From: a virus | Length of the DNA: 64,000 nucleotides | Virus record (IMG/VR): IMGVR_UViG_3300042865_000182 | Location: 1-64,000 of that record | Strand: one strand, 5' to 3' | In this document: positions 29,256 to 36,883 of the stretch, piece by piece | How positions within the stretch are numbered: position 1 is the stretch's first letter | Layout: each line of letters starts with the position of its first letter | The notes under the pieces: model-generated | Told to the model about the DNA's origin: nothing | The model's input: only the letters and a program-made list of their open reading frames with translations | Databases searched by the model: none | Translations under genes and position numbers: made by a program

Positions 29256-29546
29256 ATGGCACAGGCAAAAACTAAGAAAGTAAAAGTTATTGCCGGTGGT
29301 GAAAAACATGTAGTATATAAAAAGACTACAAAAAAAGGTGAGGGAAAGGTTGGCCACATAATGGTCAACCATCCTACCAAAGATAAAGGACAGTGGGATA
29401 CTATAGACTTAACTGCAAAAGGAAGAGCAAAAACAATTAAGCAAGGAGTAGCAGCTACAAAGAAATGGCATAAAGATAACCCGGACTATAAATATAAAGG
29501 TAAAGGAAATGGCAAAAACAGCAGCGTGGACAAGAAAAGAAGGTAA
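29256..29546 (+). CDS. Small basic protein, 96 aa
   Basis: MAQAKTKKVKVIAGGEKHVV, then a motif-like centre (GKVGHIMVNHPTKDKGQWDT) and a Lys-rich end. It overlaps the next gene by 38 bases in another frame. The 'MVNHPT..KG.WD.I.L' phrase recurs in small phage proteins I recall, with no function known. Confidence 0.65.
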   Translation: MAQAKTKKVKVIAGGEKHVVYKKTTKKGEGKVGHIMVNHPTKDKGQWDTIDLTAKGRAKTIKQGVAATKKWHKDNPDYKYKGKGNGKNSSVDKKRR

Positions 29547-29781
29547 GAATCCAACAGGAGGTCTTAATGCTAAAGGAGTAGCTAGTTACAGAGCAGCTAA
29601 TCCTGGTAGTAAACTTCAGACAGCTGTAACTACTAAACCTTCTAAATTAAAACCTGGGAGTAAAGATGCTAAAAGAAGAAAATCTTTTTGTGCTAGAATG
29701 TCTGGGATGCCTGGACCTATGAAAGATGAAAAAGGAAGACCTACAAGAAAGGCTCTTTCACTTAGAAAATGGAATTGTTAA
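29509..29781 (+). CDS. DUF6321-type basic protein, 90 aa
   Basis: AWTRKEGKNPTGGLNAKGVA at the start, RRKSFCARMSGMPGPMKDEK in the middle and RKALSLRKWNC at the end are the three segments of the DUF6321 pattern. It is found widely in viruses of bacteria and algae as a small basic Cys-containing protein. Likely DNA- or capsid-associated. Confidence 0.8.
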   Translation: MAKTAAWTRKEGKNPTGGLNAKGVASYRAANPGSKLQTAVTTKPSKLKPGSKDAKRRKSFCARMSGMPGPMKDEKGRPTRKALSLRKWNC

Positions 29782-29793
29782 AATATATATAAA

Positions 29794-30189
29794 ATGAAAA
29801 CTTGTAAATACGGTTGTGGTAAAATGAAATCTGGTAGTAAGGTTGCTACTGATAAGAAAATGAAAACTGGTGGTAACACTGGTGGTTATGCTCCAGCTCA
29901 AAAAGGTGGTGATAATGTTAAGATGGGAATATATGGTATTCCTAATGCTGGTAGAACAGATTCATTAGGATTTAAAAAAGGTGGTTCAACTACATCTCGT
30001 GCCGTAAAAACTTCATGTAAAGGTGGTTTAGTTACAGATTTTGATGGTAAATGTGTAACAGAAAGAAAAATGAAAAGTGGTGGTCCATTAAAACCAGTAC
30101 CTGCAGGTAAAGTTGGCTTATCAAAATTACCTATTGCTGTAAGAAATAAAATGGGTTATGCTAAAAAAGGTGGTATTAAAAAAAGATAA
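29794..30189 (+). CDS. Gly-Gly motif repeat protein, 131 aa
   Basis: Cys-rich start MKTCKYGCGKMKSGSKV, then repeated short K-x-GG units: KMKTGG, QKGGDN, KKGGST, CKGGLV, KMKSGG and C-terminal KKGGIKKR. The spacing is irregular, 20-30 residues. The same unit ends the portal and three other virion proteins. The domain PVPAGKVGLSKLPIAVRNKM sits before the end. The role may be binding a common virion partner or being a maturation substrate. Confidence 0.7.
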   Translation: MKTCKYGCGKMKSGSKVATDKKMKTGGNTGGYAPAQKGGDNVKMGIYGIPNAGRTDSLGFKKGGSTTSRAVKTSCKGGLVTDFDGKCVTERKMKSGGPLKPVPAGKVGLSKLPIAVRNKMGYAKKGGIKKR

Positions 30190-30191
30190 TC

Positions 30192-30365
30192 ATGGCAACC
30201 AAAAAGAAGTCAGATAAAAAGTGGATGCAAAAAGTTTCAGCCTCTATTGAACGTAGAGGTACTGCTGGAAAATGTACTCCAATAACTAAACCTGGTTGCA
30301 CTGGTAAAGCTAAAACATTAGCACTAACTTTTAAGAAAATAGCAAAAGCTAATAAAAAGAAATAA
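30192..30365 (+). CDS. Small basic protein, 57 aa
   Basis: MATKKKSDKKWMQKVSASIE, then RRGTAGKCTPITKPGCTGKA and a Lys-rich helix (TFKKIAKANKKK). The K-C-T-P-x-T-K-x-x-C-T-G-x-A-x-x-L-A pattern is one I recall from short phage and algal-virus basic proteins. It fits tightly between neighbours (2 bases either side), which supports it as real. Confidence 0.7.
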   Translation: MATKKKSDKKWMQKVSASIERRGTAGKCTPITKPGCTGKAKTLALTFKKIAKANKKK

Positions 30366-30367
30366 CT

Positions 30368-30784
30368 ATGAAGAAGACTAATAAAGAAAATCCTATTACT
30401 ACATTTAGAAAAGCTAATGAAGCTAGACAAGCTGTAGTAAAGAAGTCTTTGAAGAAAGCTCAAGATGGTATTCAGATGAATTCAACAGACGGGACAAAAC
30501 CACCAGGACCCCCTTCAAATACAATAGGTGCTAACTTTGGTGTAGGTAACTTTAGTGGTGGAGTTCAAAGTAATTTGTCTGATGGTAGATTATCAAATAC
30601 AATGCTTAATGCAGCATACAATAATCCAAAAGGTTTTGGAGCAAATGTATCTTATTCACCTCAATCTAAACAAGTTAATGCAGGTCTTAATTATAATACT
30701 ACAGTAGGTAAAAATAAAATACCATTAAAATTAGGGATTACTTATAATAAAACAGGAGGTTCTGTAAAAAGAAAAAAGAAATAA
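30368..30784 (+). CDS. Virion-type protein with KTGG tail, 138 aa
   Basis: A basic helical start (TFRKANEARQAVVKKSLKKA), then QDGIQMNSTDGTKPPGPPSN. A beta-barrel-like glycine-rich domain follows (ANFGVGNFSGGVQSNLSDGR ... NAGLNYNTTVGKNKIPLKLG), resembling an outer-membrane-type strand pattern. It ends YNKTGGSVKRKKK, as in the portal. It could be a small capsid-interior protein. Confidence 0.65.
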   Translation: MKKTNKENPITTFRKANEARQAVVKKSLKKAQDGIQMNSTDGTKPPGPPSNTIGANFGVGNFSGGVQSNLSDGRLSNTMLNAAYNNPKGFGANVSYSPQSKQVNAGLNYNTTVGKNKIPLKLGITYNKTGGSVKRKKK

Positions 30785-30787
30785 GAC

Positions 30788-31486
30788 ATGCTTAACAGTA
30801 CTATTACCATAAAGATTAAACAACGTCTAAATAAGTTAGACAGTCAAGATTATGATAATCTTGAGTGCTGGCAGATTGTAGAAGGTTTTAATAAAGCTCA
30901 GGTAGAATGGGTTAGAAGACAGCTTCATGGTATTAACCTAGTTAAAGAAGGTGATGAGCAATCTACTAGAAGAAAGGATGACTTGCAAGTACTATTATCT
31001 ACATATGATTTAACTCTTACAGATAAAGAAATATATTATGAATCTGTGCTTCCGCAAGAATATCTTCAGTGGAAAAGAGTAGATGTCTTTGCTAATAAAG
31101 AATGCTGTGATAAAAGAAGAATGACTGTGTATCTTGCTGAAGAAGGTAACTTAAATCAGTTACTTAGAGATGATGCAAAAAAACCTAGTTTTGAATGGGC
31201 AGAGACTTTTGCCACTTTAAAAGGTAATAAAGTAAATGTATATACTAACAATACTTTTAATATTCAAAAAGCAGATTTAGTATATTACAGACAGCCTGTT
31301 AAAATTCAAATCCAAGGTTGTGTGGATCCTTATACTAATGTAGCTTCTGCAAATGAAGTACTATGTGAGTTTAAAGATGATATAATAGAATTAATAATAG
31401 ATGAAGCAGTAAGTATACTTGCAGGAGATATTGAATCTACAAATCAATTCTCTAGAGGTACAGAAACTGCTGAACGTAACAACTAA
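30788..31486 (+). CDS. Head-tail connector-like protein, 232 aa
   Basis: NSTITIKIKQRLNKLDSQDY, WQIVEGFNKAQVEWVRRQLH, then a beta domain. The C-terminal helix IIELIIDEAVSILAGDIEST is the kind of closing helix seen in adaptor/ring proteins of podoviruses and crAss-like phages. It is the first non-basic gene after the basic cluster. It is a connector by pattern and position only. Confidence 0.6.
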   Translation: MLNSTITIKIKQRLNKLDSQDYDNLECWQIVEGFNKAQVEWVRRQLHGINLVKEGDEQSTRRKDDLQVLLSTYDLTLTDKEIYYESVLPQEYLQWKRVDVFANKECCDKRRMTVYLAEEGNLNQLLRDDAKKPSFEWAETFATLKGNKVNVYTNNTFNIQKADLVYYRQPVKIQIQGCVDPYTNVASANEVLCEFKDDIIELIIDEAVSILAGDIESTNQFSRGTETAERNN

Positions 31487-31491
31487 AAACA

Positions 31492-32004
31492 ATGGCAACA
31501 AGAATGTTAAAAAGAAATCCTGAACCTGCTAGAACAATCAGTAGACCAGAAGTAACTGTAACACAACCTAAAGAAGAACCAGCTAAACCACAGCCAACTC
31601 CGGATACAGGTGTAGGCGGTAGTTCATTAGATAATATGGTAGCTGCATGTGCAATGGAATTTATGAATGCTAGAAATAGTTTTCACAAGCTCCATTTAAA
31701 AGTAAAAGGAGAAGGATCTTATGCTGCTCATATTGCTCTTGGAGATTTCTATGATGGTTTACCAGGACAGGCTGATACACTTGTAGAAGGTTATCAAGGA
31801 GTTTCTGAAAAACTATTGACAATAAAAGATGTAGCACCAAGAACATTAGATACTGTAGCAGATGGTGTATCATATCTTAGAGATCTGTATGCTATGATAA
31901 ACAAACTTCAGGGGATGTTACCTTATTCAGAGATAGTAAATAACCTAGACTTAGTTAAGGATTCTATTAATTCTACTAAGTACAAATTACTTTTCTTGAA
32001 ATAA
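31492..32004 (+). CDS. DUF5856 / ferritin-like helical protein, 170 aa
   Basis: A Pro-rich start (PKEEPAKPQPTPDTGVG) and then a helical bundle: RNSFHKLHLKVKGEGSYAAH followed by IALGDFYDGLPGQADTLVEG. H-x-x-x-L...Y-A-A-H...A-L-x-x-F-Y-D-G is the Dps/ferritin-like DUF5856 signature. Such proteins occur in T4-like and crAss-like phages. Whether it binds iron is unknown; some candidate ligands (His, Asp, Glu) are present. Confidence 0.7.
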   Translation: MATRMLKRNPEPARTISRPEVTVTQPKEEPAKPQPTPDTGVGGSSLDNMVAACAMEFMNARNSFHKLHLKVKGEGSYAAHIALGDFYDGLPGQADTLVEGYQGVSEKLLTIKDVAPRTLDTVADGVSYLRDLYAMINKLQGMLPYSEIVNNLDLVKDSINSTKYKLLFLK

Positions 32005-32029
32005 ATTTTGTTATTTCAAAAACTTTTAC

Positions 32030-32053
32030 TATATTATAGTATATATTTATAAA
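32030..32053 (+). promoter_or_regulatory. Late-type promoter element (best copy)
   Basis: TATATTATAGTATATATTTA preceded by AAAAACTTTTAC, 41 bases before the ATG at 32071. Confidence 0.7.
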
Positions 32054-32070
32054 CTAAAAAACAAAAAACA

Positions 32071-33654
32071 ATGAGTTATTTTAATCATGCCTTTAGAAAA
32101 ACCTTTGTGGGAACCATAGGAGGTTATACTGCTCTTGATGGGGGTCAGTTAGGAACTACTGGGAATATTTTTCCTGGTGGATCATTTGGGTTTGTTAATC
32201 CTAGAAACAATTGGAATATAGTTCCAACAACTTATAATGCTGAAACAGTTGGTTGTTGTAACCTTATCCTTGCTGCAGGTTCAATTTATCAGAATGATAA
32301 AATTGGTCCTTTCCATGGAGGATATACAGAATCTAACAAATCTAAGGAAATCAATCCAAGATATGTAAACAAATTCTACCGTGTAGATCCATGTTTACCA
32401 CAAAATGAAGTAGTACACGTTGGTAACACAGCTTGGACTGATAGCGTTGCATTATCATTATCTACAGCTGGTGCTGGTGATCCAGGTGCTAACTTAGTTG
32501 ATGGTGTATATACAGACATTCCTTTATCTGGTGCAGGTACTGGATTAGTAGTTAATATCACTGTAGTAGGTGGTGAAGTTACTTTTGTAGAAATTGTAAA
32601 TGGTGGTTCAGATTGGACAACAGCTGATACAGCTACAACCAATGATGAACTTATTCCTGAAGATGGTGATGGTACACAACCTATATTTGTTGTAACAGCT
32701 GGTGTTGGTGCTAACTGTTGTAAAGAATTTTTCTGTGGTGAGACTTATACATTACGTGTTGATGTTAAAGGTTCTCCTGCATTAAGATTACTTAACCACA
32801 ACTCTTACATCATTGCTTCTGCATATGGTGGATGTTGTCCAGAAGGTGCAATTGCTCCAGTAGTAATTGACTCTACATTAATCTTCAAACAATGGGCTGA
32901 AGCTATTACTAGATATCCAGTTATCTCTCCATTCATGCAAATCATCTTAGTTGATGAGACAGGTACTCCTTGGTATGCACCAGGAACAGATCCTGCTTTC
33001 TTAGCTAGTCTTCCTGTTCCAGCTGATACTTGGGATCATTATGTATCTCCAGGACACACTCCTGATGGTTGTGCTGGTTTAGTTCTTAACGGAGCTTATG
33101 TAGATACTAAATTCCAAAACTGTACATTCCAAATCACTGACTTCTATGAAGTAGAACCAGTTAGATTATATGTATCTGAAATGGACTTAAATGGTGATCC
33201 ATGTTTGTTCAACGGAGTATGTGTAGTTAAAGAATGTGAAGGAAGACAAGTAATGGGATTAGGTGAGTCAGTTGCAAGAGATGTTATTTTATCTGAGCAA
33301 TACAGACAAAACTTCTTCCACTCAGACTTCCGTATCCGTGAGATTACACAAGGATACAGTGTGTTTGATTTCATCAACCGTAACACTTTGTATACAAGAT
33401 ACTTTATCCAACACAATGTACCACGTTTCAATAACCCAACTAGTACATTTGATAATGACCAATACTTGTTAGAAGTTATTACTTGTGGTCAACAAACTGT
33501 CTTTGAAGACTTTGTAAATGATTGGTTAGGAACTTGCTCTCAATGTACTGGTCTTGAAGTTGAAGGTTGTGTTGAACCAGTTTGTGAACCAGTTTACTTG
33601 TTCCCAGTTTTAACAACAAACTTCACTCCTAACGTAACAGAGTTCTGTGATTAA
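32071..33654 (+). CDS. Abundant structural protein with inserted GSGYT-like domain, 527 aa
   Basis: It starts MSYFNHAFRKTFVGTIGGYT and has many Cys (VGCCNLIL, NCCKEFFCGE, CSQCTG). Residues about 150-215 (VDGVYTDIPLSGAGTGLVVN, VNGGSDWTTADTATTNDEL) look like the small 'GSGY-t-v-GD' beta domain inserted in many phage structural proteins. It has its own late promoter, an A-rich leader, a strong terminator and CGT-rich Arg codons like the capsid gene, so it is probably a high-copy virion protein. Candidate roles are auxiliary capsid or tail/appendage protein. Confidence 0.7.
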   Translation: MSYFNHAFRKTFVGTIGGYTALDGGQLGTTGNIFPGGSFGFVNPRNNWNIVPTTYNAETVGCCNLILAAGSIYQNDKIGPFHGGYTESNKSKEINPRYVNKFYRVDPCLPQNEVVHVGNTAWTDSVALSLSTAGAGDPGANLVDGVYTDIPLSGAGTGLVVNITVVGGEVTFVEIVNGGSDWTTADTATTNDELIPEDGDGTQPIFVVTAGVGANCCKEFFCGETYTLRVDVKGSPALRLLNHNSYIIASAYGGCCPEGAIAPVVIDSTLIFKQWAEAITRYPVISPFMQIILVDETGTPWYAPGTDPAFLASLPVPADTWDHYVSPGHTPDGCAGLVLNGAYVDTKFQNCTFQITDFYEVEPVRLYVSEMDLNGDPCLFNGVCVVKECEGRQVMGLGESVARDVILSEQYRQNFFHSDFRIREITQGYSVFDFINRNTLYTRYFIQHNVPRFNNPTSTFDNDQYLLEVITCGQQTVFEDFVNDWLGTCSQCTGLEVEGCVEPVCEPVYLFPVLTTNFTPNVTEFCD

Positions 33655-33678
33655 TAGGAATTAAACTATAAACATAAA

Positions 33679-33712
33679 GGGGGAGCCGAGTGTAATACTC
33701 CTCCCCTTTTTT
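33679..33712 (+). terminator. Terminator after 32071-33654
   Basis: GGGGAG and CTCCCC pair, followed by TTTTTT. Confidence 0.85.
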
Positions 33713-33724
33713 ATTATAAACATC

Positions 33725-34267
33725 ATGGCAAATCATGTATTAAGCTTGGAAGTACCAACAGTAATGAACTCATGTATCATGAAGTTATTTGATACAAGTG
33801 TTTATACACCATTACTTCCCGTAACTTGTCCAACATTAAATATCACTGTACCAGGATTTGGATATTCAGTACAGATAGATACAACTGAAAACTTTGCAGA
33901 GACAATAACTGCATGTGACCTTCAGTTACAAACTGTAGACTGTGGAACTACATATTCAGATATACCAGATGGAATATACATTATAAAATATAGTGTATCT
34001 CCTAATGATCAGGTATATGTAGAATACAATCACATGAGAATTACACAAGCTTTAATAAAGTACAATAAGGTTTTGTGTGATGTAGATGCTGCAGCATGTG
34101 ATCCGCCAGCAGCAATTAAAAAGAAATTAGAAGCTTTGAGATTAATTAATATGTATCTTCAAGCTGCAAAAGCAAAAGTAGAATATTGTCATGAGCCACA
34201 GAAAGGAATGAGCTTGTACAATTATGCACTTAAGCTTTTAAATAAATTAACTTGTACAAATTGTTAA
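33725..34267 (+). CDS. Conserved virion-associated protein, 180 aa
   Basis: The N-terminal half is a beta domain (LNITVPGFGYSVQIDTTENF; IPDGIYIIKYSVSPNDQVYV). The C-terminal half is a helical hairpin (LEALRLINMYLQAAKAKVEY, then SLYNYALKLLNKLTCTNC). I recall this two-part layout in many environmental Bacteroidota phages, always in the structural region. Probable tail or fibre partner of the neighbouring Cys-rich proteins. Confidence 0.7.
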   Translation: MANHVLSLEVPTVMNSCIMKLFDTSVYTPLLPVTCPTLNITVPGFGYSVQIDTTENFAETITACDLQLQTVDCGTTYSDIPDGIYIIKYSVSPNDQVYVEYNHMRITQALIKYNKVLCDVDAAACDPPAAIKKKLEALRLINMYLQAAKAKVEYCHEPQKGMSLYNYALKLLNKLTCTNC

Positions 34268-34286
34268 ACATTTTAAAACCAACAAA

Positions 34287-34487
34287 ATGAGTAGTTGTCC
34301 TAATTGCGGTGCTAAGTTAAGTTGTGGATGTCAGAAGAGAACACTTCCAAATGGAAAACAAGGATGCAGTAGTTGTGCTACTAAAGCTCAGAAGGTAGCA
34401 ACAGAAACTAAAAAAACTGTTCCAACTGTAAACACAAATACTTGGGGACCAAACAGATATTTAAACTTGAAAAAATTTACTAAATAA
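34287..34487 (+). CDS. Small Cys-rich zinc-ribbon-like protein, 66 aa
   Basis: CPNCGAKLSCGCQKRTLPNG, then QGCSSCATK: two CxxC pairs plus C-x-C, consistent with one or two zinc sites. The tail ends WGPNRYLNLKKFTK. Similar small proteins occur in related phages near fibre genes. It overlaps the next gene by one base (TAATG). Confidence 0.7.
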   Translation: MSSCPNCGAKLSCGCQKRTLPNGKQGCSSCATKAQKVATETKKTVPTVNTNTWGPNRYLNLKKFTK

Positions 34488-36865
34488 TGGCTGGAATTCC
34501 TTACTATAGCATTACACCTTGTTGTCCTGATTTAGGTACACCAACTGGTTTTTTTAATATTCCAGATGCATTATTAAGTAATGATGTATATGTGTATAAT
34601 GGACCTACTGCTGTAGTAAATGGAGTGTTGTTTATATCTGGGTTTTGTTACTCAATAGAGTATGAAGGTCTTTCTATTACAAACTATAATGATGCACCAA
34701 CTCCAGCAACATATACATCAGCAGATAAAACATGTAATTTTTCTGGTTGTGCAGAATGTGATTCTATAGGATCATATCTTTTTGAAGTGTATGCCTGCTG
34801 TGATTCATCTGAAGTAGTTACATTAAACTTAGATGCTGACTTCACAACAGATGCTGTTTATTCATATGATGGACTTGTTCCATTTACTGTGGGTGGATTT
34901 ACATTTGAACCAAATAGTTGTTATCAAATTACATTTGCAGGTGTTGGAACTGGAACCGCAGGTCCTGATTTTAGAGACTTTTCTTTTCAAGGACCAAATT
35001 GTTTTACTACTGAAAACTGTCCAGATTGTCCAACAACAGATCAATACTTAGCATTTGCTTCTTGTTGTAGTAATACAATAGTATACTTAAGACCACATTC
35101 TACAAGTGACTATTTAGAAGGAGTATATGAATACTTAGGAACTCCTGTGAATGGTTTACAAAATATATGTTATAGTCTTACTATACATGATGTAGGTGTA
35201 GCACCTATTGATGACATTGCAGAGTATGCAGCACTACCAGAAGCTCCTGCATTTGTAGAAGATGTTACATTCAATACATTCTCTGATACTAATACAAACT
35301 GTGCTGATTACTCATTAGAATGTCCATCATGTAAAAAACCATGTTACACGCTTTACAGCTGTGATGGAATATTTTTTAATACTACTGTAGACATGTCAGA
35401 TTATGTTGGAACTTTTGTTTCAATATCCAATTCTGATGGTCCAATAGCTGGTACTTGGTATGTACTTGTAAATGCTGGTAATTGTAATAATGCTATAGAA
35501 GATATAACTGTAGATTTAACTCCACCTGAACCCTGTGACTGTAGATGTTTTGAAGTTACTGGTTTTGCAAAAAATATAATTTACATTAACTGTGATGGTG
35601 AACTAGTTAAAACATTTGGCTCTGCTAAGTTCTGTGCATTTACATATCCTTTTGTAACAGGAACTGCTGGACAGTATCAAGTAACTGAAGGAGGTAAATG
35701 TGTAGATGGTGAATGTCCTATTCTATGTTATAAGCTATCAAACTGTGATACAGGTGAAATTATCTATTCTACATTACAAAGTTTATCTCAGTATGTAACT
35801 ACATCAACAGTAATACAAATTGCTGGATATGATGGTTGTTGGCAAGTTGACATTTCAGAAGAAGCATGTGATTGTCCAGTAAATGTAATTGTTGTAAAAG
35901 AATTTACATCTTGTCCAGACTGTTTACCTATAGTAGCATACAAACTTACAAACTGTGAAAACTCATCTGATATAAAATATACTTACCAAGACTTATCTTT
36001 GTTTGTTGGAGAGTATATTAAAACAGAAGACTGTGGTTGTTTCTTTGTAGAACTTATAGATTTCCAACCGCCCAGCATAACTACAGTAGTTATACTAACT
36101 TCATTTACATCTTGTCCAGATTGTCTTAGACAATATTATGCCCTAGTAGATACTTGTAATAGAATAGAAGATACTGTATACACATATACAGACCTATCTG
36201 CTTATCTTGGTCAAATAATTAAAATACAAGGTTGTGATACTTGTTGGACGGTTGAGGAAACAGAAGTACCAATAAATCCAGGAATAGTTACTGTAAATGG
36301 TTTAGCATATGAAACTTGTGAAGAGTGTACACCCCCATTACCATGCTTATGTAATAGAATGACCAATTACAGTAGTACTGATAAAGAATACCAGTATATA
36401 GACTGCAATGATAATACAATAAATTTAAAACTAGGTGCAGGAGAAACTAGCGGTAAAATTTGTGTTAAAACTTGGGTGGTAGATTATCCTGATACAGATA
36501 ATTTAGAAGTATTTGGAGAATGTGAATTAACTAATACACCGGATGTTTATACTTGTCCAATAGTAACTCCTAAAAGAAAAATTAAACCAGGGTACTCTGT
36601 TCCAACATGTGATACAGAAAAATGGGAGAACATAACTTGTAGATCATCTGAGATATTATACAAACAAGTGATGACTCTTAGATATGGGATAAGCAACTGC
36701 TGTCCTGATGAAGATGACAAATGGTTAATTAAAAAAGAGCTAATAGATTTAGCTGCATTAGTTGATCCAGATTATGTTTGCGCACCTGTTCAGTCTTGTG
36801 GTTGTCCACCAAGCTCATGTGGGTGCGGATGTAACAGTACACTTAAGACTTGTAATTCTCAATAA
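34487..36865 (+). CDS. Cys-rich repeat protein, probable adhesin or fibre, 792 aa
   Basis: It is built from two repeat types. N-terminal units (three, about 95 residues each) start YYSITPCCPD, LFEVYACCDSS and YLAFASCCSN and run to FCYSI/SCYQI/ICYSL. C-terminal units (four, about 75 residues) start CYTLYSCDG, CYKLSNCDTG, YKLTNCENSS and YYALVDTCNR. The last three of these run through Y-x-D-L-S-x-Y/F-V/L-G and end C-x-x-CW-x-V. The end is PSSCGCGCNSTLKTC. Such Cys-rich tandem beta units suggest an extracellular, disulfide-stabilised appendage. Confidence 0.75.
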   Translation: MAGIPYYSITPCCPDLGTPTGFFNIPDALLSNDVYVYNGPTAVVNGVLFISGFCYSIEYEGLSITNYNDAPTPATYTSADKTCNFSGCAECDSIGSYLFEVYACCDSSEVVTLNLDADFTTDAVYSYDGLVPFTVGGFTFEPNSCYQITFAGVGTGTAGPDFRDFSFQGPNCFTTENCPDCPTTDQYLAFASCCSNTIVYLRPHSTSDYLEGVYEYLGTPVNGLQNICYSLTIHDVGVAPIDDIAEYAALPEAPAFVEDVTFNTFSDTNTNCADYSLECPSCKKPCYTLYSCDGIFFNTTVDMSDYVGTFVSISNSDGPIAGTWYVLVNAGNCNNAIEDITVDLTPPEPCDCRCFEVTGFAKNIIYINCDGELVKTFGSAKFCAFTYPFVTGTAGQYQVTEGGKCVDGECPILCYKLSNCDTGEIIYSTLQSLSQYVTTSTVIQIAGYDGCWQVDISEEACDCPVNVIVVKEFTSCPDCLPIVAYKLTNCENSSDIKYTYQDLSLFVGEYIKTEDCGCFFVELIDFQPPSITTVVILTSFTSCPDCLRQYYALVDTCNRIEDTVYTYTDLSAYLGQIIKIQGCDTCWTVEETEVPINPGIVTVNGLAYETCEECTPPLPCLCNRMTNYSSTDKEYQYIDCNDNTINLKLGAGETSGKICVKTWVVDYPDTDNLEVFGECELTNTPDVYTCPIVTPKRKIKPGYSVPTCDTEKWENITCRSSEILYKQVMTLRYGISNCCPDEDDKWLIKKELIDLAALVDPDYVCAPVQSCGCPPSSCGCGCNSTLKTCNSQ

Positions 36866-36883
36866 TAATTAGTATATTATAAT

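Noticed and set aside
32071-33654. Contractile tail sheath or tube protein
   Set aside because: No other sheath, baseplate or tape-measure genes are visible, and the neck genes are of the podovirus/crAss type.
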